Shown here: positions 50,901 to 59,286 of the stretch, piece by piece
Layout of the letters: each line of letters begins with the position of its first letter
Numbering within the stretch: the stretch's first letter is position 1
Assembly (NCBI RefSeq): GCF_002836055.1
Contig: NZ_PJBS01000310.1
Location: 1 to 64,000 of the forward strand
Direction: 5' to 3'
DNA length: 64,000 nt
Origin: Psychroflexus sp. MES1-P1E
Lineage (GTDB): Bacteria > Bacteroidota > Bacteroidia > Flavobacteriales > Flavobacteriaceae
The notes under the pieces: generated by a model
What the model was told of the DNA's origin: nothing
The model's database searches: none
The model's input: the letters and a program-made list of their open reading frames with translations, nothing else
Position numbers and translations under genes: made by a program

Positions 50901-51040
50901 ATTTTTACGGAGATCCTGAAGTAGGTATATCCTCTGGTGAATCTATTTCTTTTGGTAATACGGTCGCACCAGGTGAAATTACACTATATAGCTACCCAAA
51001 TTTAAAATCATTCCAAATTGGACTTGATGTAAGCTTCTAA
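47975..51040 (+). CDS. SusC/RagA-family TonB-dependent outer-membrane transporter
   Basis: The 1021-residue protein has a signal peptide (to about FAQ, 23), a carboxypeptidase-like beta-sandwich (GTVTDPDGLPLPGVNILIKGENTGTQTDFDGNYSI), the TonB box region LDEVIVTGY, the plug domain (LLQGKAAGVQV, LYLVDGAPI, ILKDASTTARYGSRGANGVVIITTK) and a 22-strand barrel ending QIGLDVSF. SusC proteins import oligomers docked by SusD. The cargo is not readable from the transporter; the neighbouring protease suggests peptides. 17 bases before susD. Confidence 0.93.
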   Translation: MRTKLNGILTLILVLFVQITFAQTNTVTGTVTDPDGLPLPGVNILIKGENTGTQTDFDGNYSIQASPDQTLIFRYVGFTTKNVKIGNKLQIDVNMSIDSATLDEVIVTGYSNRNQTVATSATVTISAAEINELAPTTTIDNLLQGKAAGVQVTAANGKPGQGAFVRIRGTGSLTAGASSPLYLVDGAPIDEDVLAAIPNSDIAEIKILKDASTTARYGSRGANGVVIITTKSGNRNKDAKITLNSRFGQTERIEPNFKMMNAQQKFQYEAEMFALGISGASGLPGVTTEPGSPERQFLLDNQTDWEDLILRKGILQSNNVSISGGSEKLDYYFSTGHDRNTGIIDQIGGFERINTRLNVNFDAKEWLKIGVNVGYSRSTSDEPRDRNNVQNAFRAMLDYNPYETEFVLDDVGNPVLDASGNPVYSPTSTSFNLRGALISEPSKNIDNLLSSSFTADIKLSDNFSYNFRASINSLNERSDRASKPGGILQELIGSAEFPGTKTDNGSYSFDLTVTNSLNYNLKKGKNTLNLLGLYEYNMNEFNSYNVSSRGFSSPLLTTQASAAEVTFGSSGRSRLALVSYGLFADYDFDQKYLFTASGRFDGSSNFGSGEQYGFFFSVSGGYDISRENFFDVEPIDELIFRGSYGTTGNRSGLGRYSQLGTVGFNSYPGGSSTIPSNIENSALKWETSYNTNIGVQLSMFNGRLTAVSDYFIRDTEDLLFEIPKADESGIESVNGNLGEIQNTGFEISLRGDVIRNEDVSWTLGGNVLFLDTEIVSLPDGEDVFPNTFNILYREGAKINEHNLVRWAGVDPATGRSQYLDANNNVVFADALTEEDAEDARVLQGKSTIADIEGGFYSNFRYKNISLRTDFVFKSGNWINNVVRQQRNADGDQVDSNQATSAFNYWKQPGDTNVQPSPLYRQDDINVNSDRFLEKGDYIRLRNVTLAYNFSKEVLEKTPFSSLRFYVQGQNLLTFTDFYGDPEVGISSGESISFGNTVAPGEITLYSYPNLKSFQIGLDVSF

Positions 51041-51057
51041 ACAAAAAAACAAAAAAA

Positions 51058-52491
51058 ATGAAAAATATATTTAAAAAAGGTTTAATTTTTGTTTTCACTA
51101 TTGGAATTTTAACCTCTTGTGAAAGTAATCTAGATCAGATTCCATTCGATGATTTTGGAACACAAAATGCCTTTGTTTCAGCCTCAGATTTTGAAAATGG
51201 AATAAGGGGTGTTTACTCCACACTATTAACGGGTGGACTATACGGACCTTCTGGTAATGGATCCGTCTTGTCTGCGGCAGATGTCCTTGCAGACAATGCT
51301 ACATTAGCGACTGTTGGAAGACTAACCAAAAGATATTTACATGAATATACGTATTCTGTAAATTCAAGTATGACAGATATGTATACCAATGCCTATGCTC
51401 TTATCTATAGATCTAACCAAGTCTTGCAATTTGTTGAGGCTTTTGAAGGAGAAAGTAAAGGCAATATTATAGCTGAAGCGAAAGCCTTAAGAGCACTTGC
51501 TCATTTTCATTTAGTATCATATTGGGGAAAAATACCAACACAATCCGCAGATGCAAATTCCAGTTTGGGAGTTGCGTATGTAACTGTCGCAGATGTAAAT
51601 ATAGAACCAGCGAGAAACACTGTTGGAGAAGTTTATAGCTTTATAGTTGACGATCTTAAAGATGCAGCTAGGGATATAAACGATACCAATCCTGATGGAC
51701 GTATGGGTAAAGAATCTGTAAATCTTTTGTTATCTCGCGTTTATTTGTACATGGGACAATGGCAAAATTCGATTGATGCTGCAAACCAAGTTTCAACTCC
51801 AGTTGCTGATAGAGATGGTTTTGTAGGAATTTGGGATGATAGTACAGTTTCGGATAATGGTTTATTATTCTCAATTGAAAACGAAAACCCTATCTTAAAT
51901 AACCAAATAGGAGTAGCTTGGAATCAAGGTATACAGTCATCTTTAATTGCTGAATATGTAGTTTCGAAAGAGTTAGTTGATTTATATGCTGACGACGACA
52001 TTCGCAAAGAAGCTTATATATTGGATGCTGCTAACGGTGGCAAGGATCTAAATGGTATAAGGAAACTTTTCGGAAGAGAAGGACAGAATGATGGTGTTGT
52101 AGATTATAAAATATTAAGAGCAGGCGAAGCTTCGTTGAATAGAGCTGAAGCTCATTTTAGATTAAATCAATCTGCACAAGCATTGGCAGCTCTAAACGAG
52201 ATAAGAACAAAACGTTACTTAACTCCACCAAATGGTGAATCTGGAAATGCCTTATTAGCTGCTATTAAGTTAGAAAGAAGACTTGAATTTGCTTTTGAAT
52301 ATCAAAGATTTTTAGATATAAAAAGATATGGTGAAAGTGTACAAAGAGAACCTTTTGGCGAATATGCAGATGGTTCAGGAACTCCGCCAGTAGTTCAAAA
52401 TCTTCCAGCTGGAGATATTAAATTCCAAATGCCTTTTGAGCAGACTACTCTAGATACAAATCCAAACATAGTACAAAACCCAGGATATTAA
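51058..52491 (+). CDS. SusD/RagB-family surface lipoprotein
   Basis: The 477-residue protein has a lipobox (ILTSC, Cys21), the SusD N-terminal pattern (LDQIPFDDFGTQNAFVSASDFENGIRGVYS), TPR-like helices (AEAKALRALAHFHLVSYWG) and the C-terminal RAGEASLNRAEAHFRLNQ, LEFAFEYQRFLDIKRYG. SusD forms the hinged lid on SusC and captures ligand. Same operon. Confidence 0.93.
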   Translation: MKNIFKKGLIFVFTIGILTSCESNLDQIPFDDFGTQNAFVSASDFENGIRGVYSTLLTGGLYGPSGNGSVLSAADVLADNATLATVGRLTKRYLHEYTYSVNSSMTDMYTNAYALIYRSNQVLQFVEAFEGESKGNIIAEAKALRALAHFHLVSYWGKIPTQSADANSSLGVAYVTVADVNIEPARNTVGEVYSFIVDDLKDAARDINDTNPDGRMGKESVNLLLSRVYLYMGQWQNSIDAANQVSTPVADRDGFVGIWDDSTVSDNGLLFSIENENPILNNQIGVAWNQGIQSSLIAEYVVSKELVDLYADDDIRKEAYILDAANGGKDLNGIRKLFGREGQNDGVVDYKILRAGEASLNRAEAHFRLNQSAQALAALNEIRTKRYLTPPNGESGNALLAAIKLERRLEFAFEYQRFLDIKRYGESVQREPFGEYADGSGTPPVVQNLPAGDIKFQMPFEQTTLDTNPNIVQNPGY

Positions 52492-52502
52492 AAAATAAAA
52501 TT

Positions 52503-52934
52503 ATGAAACATATTTTAAGATTAGTTTTCCTTTTATTGTTAACGTCTCCCTTCATTTCTTGTGATGATTATGAAGATTTTGAAGAAGACAGAGATACAGT
52601 TGTGGGATTTGTTGGAATTGGAGGAAGTAGTAATGTAAATTTGAATCCAGGAGATTCGAGAGATAAGACAGCTGAGGTTTTCGTTTCAGATGTATCAAAT
52701 TCCGAAAGAAGTTTTGGAATAGAAATAGATACAGCAGAAAATGAAATTACAACAGATAATTTTACGTTCGATGCTCAAGTAGTAATTCCTGCAAATGAAA
52801 GAACTGCAGAAGTTACCATAACTGTTACAAACAATAGCTTACCTGAAGAGGCTCAACGAATTGTTCTAAAGGTCGTAGATTCTCCATCTTATGTGACGGG
52901 TGGACGAGCTACACTTAATTCAAAGTCGAGGTAA
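52503..52934 (+). CDS. small surface lipoprotein of the susCD operon
   Basis: The 143-residue lipoprotein has its cysteine at about 20 (FISC), followed at once by an acidic run (DDYEDFEEDRD), like the lipoprotein export signal of surface-exposed Bacteroidota lipoproteins. The rest is predicted beta sandwich with Calx-beta-like wording (VIPANERTAEVTITVTNNSL). In position it resembles SusE-type accessory binders. The specific ligand is unknown. Last gene before the terminator at 52957. Confidence 0.65.
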   Translation: MKHILRLVFLLLLTSPFISCDDYEDFEEDRDTVVGFVGIGGSSNVNLNPGDSRDKTAEVFVSDVSNSERSFGIEIDTAENEITTDNFTFDAQVVIPANERTAEVTITVTNNSLPEEAQRIVLKVVDSPSYVTGGRATLNSKSR

Positions 52935-52956
52935 TTACTAATTATTAAACCATAAT

Positions 52957-52992
52957 AAAAGGGCTATGTTATAAACACTTAGCCCTTTTTTG
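52957..52992 (+). terminator. terminator of the susCD operon
   Basis: AAAAGGGCTA and TAGCCCTTTT pair as a 10-bp stem with a 13-base loop and a T6 tract, 22 bases after the lipoprotein gene. Confidence 0.85.
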
Positions 52993-53021
52993 TGTCTACA
53001 TTATAAATTATTGTATTTTTA
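52990..53021 (+). promoter_or_regulatory. candidate promoter of the subtilase gene
   Basis: TTG inside the preceding terminator's T-tract, 21 bases, then TATTTTTA (one mismatch to TAnnTTTG), 11 bases before the ATG. Weak. Confidence 0.3.
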
Positions 53022-53032
53022 AAGAAAAAAAA

Positions 53033-54892
53033 ATGAAAACAATTACAAAAATATTATCAATTCTTATAATCTTTATATCCTTTATTAGTTTTGGTCAGGA
53101 TAATAAAGGAATTGAAGACGAAATCAAAAGCAATGAAGAAACAAGAAAAGAAAGAGTTAGAGTTTATTTGGAGAATCACCAGAATTATAAATCAGATCGG
53201 TTTAGTGTTTTAGTAGATGTCATTAATGGAAAACCCATTCATGTCGAAAATCACAATGAGGAAGCTGCAAGAGCTACCAGAACTAATTTTTTACAATTAG
53301 ACGGAGATTTACAATTAGATTTAGAGGGTGATAGATTAGAAATTGGCATTTGGGAAGTCGGCGGTCACCCTTTACTTAACCACTTAGAATTCAGAGATGA
53401 TAATGGAGACAGTAGAATAACTATCTCAGACGATGTTGATCAATCAAGTTTTCACGCCACTCACGTAGCTGGTACTCTAGCCGCTAAAGGTTTAAATTCA
53501 AATGCTACTGGTATGGCAACAAAAGCAAATTTAATAGCTTTCGATAATTTAAGTGATGTCACAGAAGCTTTGCTGCAGGCAAGAGATAACGACTTATTAC
53601 TTTCTAATCATTCTTATGGTGTTCCAGTTGGAAGCTTAGATGATAATGAATGGTATATGGGAGCTTATAGTGGTCCTGCAAGATCGTGGGATGCTGTTAT
53701 CAGATTAAACCCATATTATTTAATGGTAGTTTCTGCTGGAAATGATGGCAATGCAGTATATCAAGGTGGTTTAGGGTCAAGATTGGATAAATTGACAGGA
53801 AATAAGAATGCTAAAAATAATTTAGTTGTTGCCAATGCTTCAGATGTAGAATTAGATAATGATAGTAACATGGTTTCTGCAACAATTAATAGCAGCAGTT
53901 CACAAGGACCAACAGATGATGGAAGAATCAAGCCAGATATTACTGGATTAGGAACTCAACTTTTTTCCACAAGTAATACTAGCAACTCAGCTTATGCGAG
54001 AGCTACAGGAACTTCGATGTCTGCTCCAAATGTGACTGGCTCTGCAGCTCTCTTACAAGAACTATATAGCCGATTAAACAGCAAATACATGTTAGCTTCA
54101 ACACTTAAGGCTTTAATATGTGTAACAGCTGATGATTTTGGTCCAGAAGGGCCAGATCCCATTGGAGGATGGGGTATCATGAACAGTAAAAAAGCGGCTG
54201 AAGCCATTATAAATGACGAAGATATAACTATGATCTTTGAGCATACACTTGTAAATAATTCAACCTATACATTTAATGTAACTAAAGATCAATTTGAAGA
54301 GTTGGAAGTTGGAGTAGTGTGGACGGATGTAAGAGGTGATGCCTTAGAAAACGATATTAATAACCCAAGACCCGCACTTGTTAATGATATTGATTTAAAA
54401 ATTATCGGCTCTGATGGGACAGAATATTTTCCATGGAAATTAGACCTGGAGAACTTAACTTCGCCAGCAATCAAAGGAGATAATACTGTAGATACTGTTG
54501 AAATTATCAACATAGACAATAGTTCTAATGATACCTATACAGTTGAAGTTTCACACAAAGGGACTCTTGATGATGAAACTCAGGTTGTAAGTATAATAGT
54601 GACAGGAATAACATCAAGCACGCTAAGCTCTGAAAACTTCACTACAGAATCTACAAGTTTTTGGCCAAATCCGGTTAAAGATAACCTGAATATTTCATCT
54701 AAAGATTTTGGATTTAGTAATGAAGTAAGCGTATCAATTTATGACATAATGGGTAGAGAAATCTTAAGTGTAAGTGATTTCAACAATCCCAATGCTTTGA
54801 GTGTAGATCTAAGCTCCTTATCAAATGGTGTATATATTGCAAACTTGATTGATGGTCAACACTCTATCCAGAGTAGAATCATTAAAGAATAA
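53033..54892 (+). CDS. secreted S8 subtilase with type IX sorting domain
   Basis: The 619-residue protein has a signal peptide (to about FGQ, 22), a short propeptide, a subtilisin domain (about 95-395), a beta domain (about 400-530) and a C-terminal sorting domain beginning near FWPNPVKDNLNIS with ending VYIANLIDGQHSIQSRIIKE. Visible catalytic parts are His141 (HATHVAGT), Asn237 (SAGNDG) and Ser328 (GTSMSAP). At the place of the usual Asp (IWDxG) it has Glu108 (IGIWEVGG). The sorting domain marks it for the GldKLMN secretion system. It follows the susCD operon after a terminator, so it may form one functional locus for protein degradation and peptide uptake. Confidence 0.92.
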   Translation: MKTITKILSILIIFISFISFGQDNKGIEDEIKSNEETRKERVRVYLENHQNYKSDRFSVLVDVINGKPIHVENHNEEAARATRTNFLQLDGDLQLDLEGDRLEIGIWEVGGHPLLNHLEFRDDNGDSRITISDDVDQSSFHATHVAGTLAAKGLNSNATGMATKANLIAFDNLSDVTEALLQARDNDLLLSNHSYGVPVGSLDDNEWYMGAYSGPARSWDAVIRLNPYYLMVVSAGNDGNAVYQGGLGSRLDKLTGNKNAKNNLVVANASDVELDNDSNMVSATINSSSSQGPTDDGRIKPDITGLGTQLFSTSNTSNSAYARATGTSMSAPNVTGSAALLQELYSRLNSKYMLASTLKALICVTADDFGPEGPDPIGGWGIMNSKKAAEAIINDEDITMIFEHTLVNNSTYTFNVTKDQFEELEVGVVWTDVRGDALENDINNPRPALVNDIDLKIIGSDGTEYFPWKLDLENLTSPAIKGDNTVDTVEIINIDNSSNDTYTVEVSHKGTLDDETQVVSIIVTGITSSTLSSENFTTESTSFWPNPVKDNLNISSKDFGFSNEVSVSIYDIMGREILSVSDFNNPNALSVDLSSLSNGVYIANLIDGQHSIQSRIIKE

Positions 54893-54914
54893 GTTAGTAT
54901 TTTATAGGTTTACT

Positions 54915-54947
54915 AAAGGGATTGACATAATTTTGTCAATCCCTTTT
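54915..54947 (+). terminator. terminator after the subtilase, 13 bases before rlmB
   Basis: A perfect 13-bp stem (AAAGGGATTGACA with its complement) and loop TAATTT are followed by only TTTT. It lies between the subtilase stop and the rlmB ATG. Confidence 0.8.
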
Positions 54948-54959
54948 AAATTTAGAATT

Positions 54960-55709
54960 ATGGAAGAATCCCACATCATTTTTGGAATACATAGTATTGT
55001 TGAAGCCTTAAGGCAAAACAAAGACATCGAAAAAATTATCTTACTACGGGATTCTGACAATCCTAAACTTAAGGAAATTGAAGGTCTGGCAGAGCAGAAC
55101 ACAATAAAGGTATCATACGTCCCCATCCAAAAGTTTAAAAAATACGAACAGTTTAACCACCAAGGAGCTATTGCTCATGCTTCAAAAATAAGTTACAGTG
55201 ATTTTGAAACAACTATTGAAAAGGTTTTAGAAAGCAAGGAAAAACCTTTGTTCATGCTTTTAGATGGTATTACCGATGTAAGAAACTTGGGAGCTATTCT
55301 AAGGACGGCAGAATGTACTGGTGTAGATGCAGTCATTTTACCTAAGAGCGGAAGTGCTCAAGTGAACAACGAAACTATAAAAACCTCTGCCGGAGCAGCT
55401 TTCAATATTTCTATATGTAAAGTAGATCATCTTAAAGATGCTTTATTCTATTTAAAATCGTCTGGTGTAGAAATTGTTGCGGTTACAGAAAAAACAAATA
55501 CCTCCATTTATGAGTTGGAACTCAATAAACCACTAGCTCTACTAATGGGTGGTGAAGGAGAGGGGATCCAACCAAGCATATTGAAAATGGTGGATGAAAA
55601 GGGAAAACTTCCTATGCTTGGCAGTATTGAATCTTTAAATGTTTCTGTGGCCTGTGGGGTAGTCTTATATGAATGCCTAAGGCAACAAAGCACCACTGCT
55701 GCGAAGTAA
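54960..55709 (+). CDS. rlmB: 23S rRNA (guanosine-2'-O-)-methyltransferase RlmB
   Basis: The 249-residue SpoU-class methyltransferase has an N-terminal substrate-binding domain (HIIFGIHSIVEALRQN) and the three knot motifs: DVRNLGAILRTAE, LLMGGEGEGIQPS and SLNVSVACGVVLYE. It should methylate G2251 of 23S rRNA. An in-frame extension to 54849 overlaps the preceding gene and terminator; ATG 54960 gives the normal family start. Confidence 0.92.
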   Translation: MEESHIIFGIHSIVEALRQNKDIEKIILLRDSDNPKLKEIEGLAEQNTIKVSYVPIQKFKKYEQFNHQGAIAHASKISYSDFETTIEKVLESKEKPLFMLLDGITDVRNLGAILRTAECTGVDAVILPKSGSAQVNNETIKTSAGAAFNISICKVDHLKDALFYLKSSGVEIVAVTEKTNTSIYELELNKPLALLMGGEGEGIQPSILKMVDEKGKLPMLGSIESLNVSVACGVVLYECLRQQSTTAAK

Positions 55710-55710
55710 G

Positions 55711-56472
55711 TCAATCTTTATCCTCAACATTATATTTAATTTCAACTTGATCTGCTGTTGTAGATTGTGAAAAGTTAGGTTCTTTGTAGTCAGGATCTAA
55801 AGGTCTAAAATCACCGTTTTCATCAAATTGTTTCATAAATTCATCTTCTGAATTCGTCTTCTTTTTTGGCTTATTTAAAGGGGGTAAATTCTGAAAATGA
55901 GTCGATTTAAGAAAAAAGCTCAAAAAGAATCCAGAAATAAATCCAGACAAATGCCCTTCCCATGAAATTCCAGGTTCTCCGGGCATAGTCCCCCAAACTA
56001 AACTACCGTATAAAAAGACCACGATAAGGGCTAAGGCGACTAGCCTGTAATTTCTGGAACGTATGCCTTTAAAAAACAAAAAAGAAGCTAAGAAATAAAC
56101 TATACCACTAGCTCCTATATGAAATGAAGGCCTAGCAATAATCCAGGTTAACAACCCTGAGGTTAGCCATCCAAAGAACAAAGCCTTCCATGCAATGTCT
56201 TTGTAGAAATAAAATAAACTGGCTAATAAAACTAAAAGCGGAATTGAATTTTTATAGATGTGATCTATCCCACCATGAATGAATGGCGAAGCAAAAATAC
56301 CGAATAATCCTTTCACCTCTCTGGGGTAAACCCCAAAGGATGTGAAGTTAAATCTAAACCTAATTTCGATCCAATAGACTATCCATAGTGAGAATAAAAT
56401 TAAAAGCGGCCATAGAATAGCCGGAGCTAAGGAGGATTTATGATGTTGGTCTATGGGATTTAAAGTCTTCAT
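55711..56472 (-). CDS. rhomboid-family intramembrane serine protease
   Basis: This 253-residue protein has six or seven TM helices, the nucleophile motif GASG (Ser122) and the partner His174 in WEGHLSGFISG, so it should be active. A soluble acidic tail follows (about 195-253). It cleaves TM segments of unknown substrates. One base separates its stop from the convergent rlmB. Confidence 0.92.
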   Translation of the reverse strand: MKTLNPIDQHHKSSLAPAILWPLLILFSLWIVYWIEIRFRFNFTSFGVYPREVKGLFGIFASPFIHGGIDHIYKNSIPLLVLLASLFYFYKDIAWKALFFGWLTSGLLTWIIARPSFHIGASGIVYFLASFLFFKGIRSRNYRLVALALIVVFLYGSLVWGTMPGEPGISWEGHLSGFISGFFLSFFLKSTHFQNLPPLNKPKKKTNSEDEFMKQFDENGDFRPLDPDYKEPNFSQSTTADQVEIKYNVEDKD

Positions 56473-56565
56473 AGTTCAAAAGTATTAAAAGTGACTATTA
56501 AATAGAGGTCTGTTAAGAAATCATTTAAATAAAACAGGATGAAAAGAAATTCTTAATTTTGAATT

Positions 56566-57843
56566 ATGAAAGCACCTTTAGCCGAAAGATTAAGACCAAA
56601 ACAACTCTCCGATTACCTAAGCCAAACTCACCTAATTGGCGAAAAAGGGACCATTTCTCAAATGATTAAACGAGATTTAATACCGTCAATAATTCTTTGG
56701 GGACCCCCAGGCATTGGTAAAACCACCTTAGCAAACTTGATTTCTAAAGAAACCAAGAGAAGCTTTTTTACTTTATCTGCTATAAGCAGTGGAGTAAAAG
56801 ACGTAAGAGAAGTCATCCAAAAAGCGAAGCAAGATCAGGGATTATTTGAACAAAAAAATCCTATTTTATTTATAGATGAGATCCATAGGTTTAGCAAATC
56901 TCAACAAGATTCACTTTTAGGAGCTGTAGAAAAAGGCTGGATTACCCTTATAGGAGCTACTACAGAAAACCCAAGTTTTGAAGTCATTCCAGCACTTCTA
57001 TCACGTTGCCAAGTTTATGTCCTTAACGAATTTTCTAAAGAAGACTTAATTCTGCTTTTAAATAGAGCTAAATCTGAAGACGAATACCTGTCAAAGAAAG
57101 ATATAACTTTAAAAGAAACTACTTCTCTGCTTCGCTTGAGCGGAGGTGATGCGAGAAAACTTCTGAATATGTTTGAGCTAGTCGTTAATTCTGTAGATGA
57201 TGAAAACATCATTATTACAAATGATCTCGTTGAAGAAAAAATTCAACAAAAAACTGCTAGATACGATAAAACTGGGGAGCAACATTATGATATCATATCG
57301 GCTTTTATAAAATCGATAAGAGGAAGCGATCCCAATGCAGCCGTTTACTGGCTAGCAAGAATGATAGAAGGTGGTGAAGACGTTAAGTTTATTGCTAGAA
57401 GACTTATCATTTTATCCAGCGAAGACATTGGGAATGCAAATCCCACCGCACTTATTATGGCTAATAATACCTTCCAGGCGGTGAATACAATTGGTTTTCC
57501 CGAAGCTAGAATAATTTTAAGTCAATGTGTGATTTACTTAGCAACTTCGCCAAAAAGCAATGCCTCTTACCAAGCCATAAACGAAGCACAAGCCCTCGTA
57601 AAACAAACTGGAGATCTCAATGTACCTCTTTCCATAAGAAATGCCCCTACCAAATTGATGAAGGACTTAGGTTATGGGAGTGAGTACAAGTATGCCCACA
57701 ATTATGAAAACAATTTTATTCAAGCTGAATTTATGCCCGATGACTTCACAAATAAAATTTTGTTTAAGCCTGGCAAAAATAAAAGAGAAGATCAATTAAG
57801 ACAGTTTTTAAGACAAAAATGGAAGGGCAAATATAACTACTAG
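56566..57843 (+). CDS. rarA: replication-associated recombination protein RarA (MgsA)
   Basis: The 425-residue AAA+ ATPase has Walker [10 protein letters not shown] (about 46-54), Walker [10 protein letters not shown], sensor 1 [10 protein letters not shown] and the C-terminal tetramerisation domain ([33 protein letters not shown]). It acts at stalled forks and DNA ends. Its 3' end overlaps the convergent gene by four bases. Confidence 0.96.
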   Translation: MKAPLAERLRPKQLSDYLSQTHLIGEKGTISQMIKRDLIPSIILWGPPGIGKTTLANLISKETKRSFFTLSAISSGVKDVREVIQKAKQDQGLFEQKNPILFIDEIHRFSKSQQDSLLGAVEKGWITLIGATTENPSFEVIPALLSRCQVYVLNEFSKEDLILLLNRAKSEDEYLSKKDITLKETTSLLRLSGGDARKLLNMFELVVNSVDDENIIITNDLVEEKIQQKTARYDKTGEQHYDIISAFIKSIRGSDPNAAVYWLARMIEGGEDVKFIARRLIILSSEDIGNANPTALIMANNTFQAVNTIGFPEARIILSQCVIYLATSPKSNASYQAINEAQALVKQTGDLNVPLSIRNAPTKLMKDLGYGSEYKYAHNYENNFIQAEFMPDDFTNKILFKPGKNKREDQLRQFLRQKWKGKYNY

Positions 57844-58610
57844 TCGATTTTCTTGAACACTACATTTTGAATTTCATCCAAGTCTCGGTCTATATATTCA
57901 ACGATAAGATTTCCTTCCGCATCAAAATAAGCAGCTCCGTTTATAGTTTTTGAATTAAAAATATAGGAACCCTTATCTGCCTTTTTAAGTTGAGCATAAT
58001 TTATTTCACCTTGGCTAGATAAAATATCATAACCCCCTGAAGAAATAGAAACCAGCCAATAGAATTCACCACCAAACTTATAAATAGATTTATTTGGATA
58101 CTTATCCTCTGTGTTTAAGCTTTGGCTTTCAGAAACCTCATCTACTTTACTGGTTGAATCTTTAGAGGTATCCAAAGATTCATCATAAATATAATTTACT
58201 GTTGAAAAGGACTCAAAAGCATTTCTTAAGGCATCTTTGTATGATTTTTTAAAATCCTTCAACCTGCTTACACCCTCACTGGTTTGATAAACAGTATTTC
58301 CTGAACAATCTCTAAGTAGGACTTTAACTTTAGTAGTTAAAAAACCACCTTCATCAATTACATCTGCTCTTAAGGATTTACAGGGGTCTAATCTTAAAGC
58401 TAATGGCTTTTCCTCCTTATCCATATACACTTTAAATCCTTCCTCTTGGAACAAGACTCGTGCAAGAATATTAAGGCTATATTGGTTGGACTCTGATTGA
58501 AAATTAAACTGCATAGGGACAATAACATATTCATAAGCATTTAAGCTTTTAGTTTGTCCAAAACTAAATTGCAGTGATAATGAGAAAATGAAAATTACTA
58601 TATATTTCAT
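57840..58610 (-). CDS. conserved secreted protein of unknown function
   Basis: The 256-residue protein has a signal peptide ending near FSFGQ (19). The first domain (about 25-130) has two cysteines (LDPCKSL and LRDCSGN) that could pair; a low-complexity Ser/Asp/Glu linker (about 145-170) follows, then a beta-rich C-terminal domain (YKFGGEFYWLVSISSGGY ... [17 protein letters not shown]). I recognise no named family. It lies one base after yjjG in the same direction. Confidence 0.7.
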   Translation of the reverse strand: MKYIVIFIFSLSLQFSFGQTKSLNAYEYVIVPMQFNFQSESNQYSLNILARVLFQEEGFKVYMDKEEKPLALRLDPCKSLRADVIDEGGFLTTKVKVLLRDCSGNTVYQTSEGVSRLKDFKKSYKDALRNAFESFSTVNYIYDESLDTSKDSTSKVDEVSESQSLNTEDKYPNKSIYKFGGEFYWLVSISSGGYDILSSQGEINYAQLKKADKGSYIFNSKTINGAAYFDAEGNLIVEYIDRDLDEIQNVVFKKID

Positions 58611-58611
58611 A

Positions 58612-59286
58612 TTAAAAAAAAGTTTTGAGTTCGTTTAAATTTTGAATTTGGATCCCTTTGTAATTTGCATCATAACCAAAAAATATGGCTTCTATCCCTA
58701 TAGCCTTAGCTCCTTCTACATCTGCTTCAAGACTATCACCTATCATGATACTCTGGGAGTGCTTAGTTTTTGCAAGGTCTAAGGCATAATCAAAAATAAT
58801 CCTGTTAGGCTTTTTAACTCCTGCGTCTTCCGAAGTGGTTATTGTCTTAAAGTAGGGAGACAATTTTGAATTTCCTAGTTTCTTATGTTGTACATCATAA
58901 AAGCCATTGGTGATAATATGAAGCTTATATTTAGCAGATAAATAGTCTAGCACCTCAAATGTATTGGGAAACAAATGGTTATAGTTTGGCAATTGTTCAA
59001 TATAAGCTTGAGATAAATCATCAATTAGCTGTTCGGATGCTGAGAACTTAAGCGTATCAAACACGTCGCTCAAACGGTGAAATCTCAGGTTTTTTTGCTC
59101 GATCTTACCTTCCCTAAAAAGCTTCCAATACTTCCTATTCACAGGTAAGTAGACCTCTAGGAAATCGTTTAGCGGTAAATCGACATTATAACTTTTGAAA
59201 ATAGTTTCAAAAGTAAGTTTTGAGTTTTTGTCAAAATCCCAAAGTGTGTGATCTAGATCAAAAAAAATATCAGTTATCTCTTTCAT
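58612..59286 (-). CDS. yjjG: HAD-family noncanonical pyrimidine nucleotidase YjjG
   Basis: The 224-residue HAD phosphatase has motif I FFDLDHTLWD (nucleophile Asp11), a helical cap, motif II IITNG, Lys in GVKKPN and motif III MIGDSLEADVEGA. YjjG removes phosphate from noncanonical pyrimidine nucleotides. Its start overlaps the upstream gene's stop by four bases (ATGA). Confidence 0.9.
   Translation of the reverse strand: MKEITDIFFDLDHTLWDFDKNSKLTFETIFKSYNVDLPLNDFLEVYLPVNRKYWKLFREGKIEQKNLRFHRLSDVFDTLKFSASEQLIDDLSQAYIEQLPNYNHLFPNTFEVLDYLSAKYKLHIITNGFYDVQHKKLGNSKLSPYFKTITTSEDAGVKKPNRIIFDYALDLAKTKHSQSIMIGDSLEADVEGAKAIGIEAIFFGYDANYKGIQIQNLNELKTFF

Noticed and set aside
54849-54959. N-terminal extension of rlmB
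   Set aside because: It overlaps the subtilase 3' end and passes through the terminator; RlmB starts at MEESHIIFG.
56554-56561. TAATTTTG five bases before the rarA ATG
   Set aside because: Fits the -7 consensus, but has no TTG at -33 and would force a leaderless or internal start; such AT-rich matches are expected by chance.
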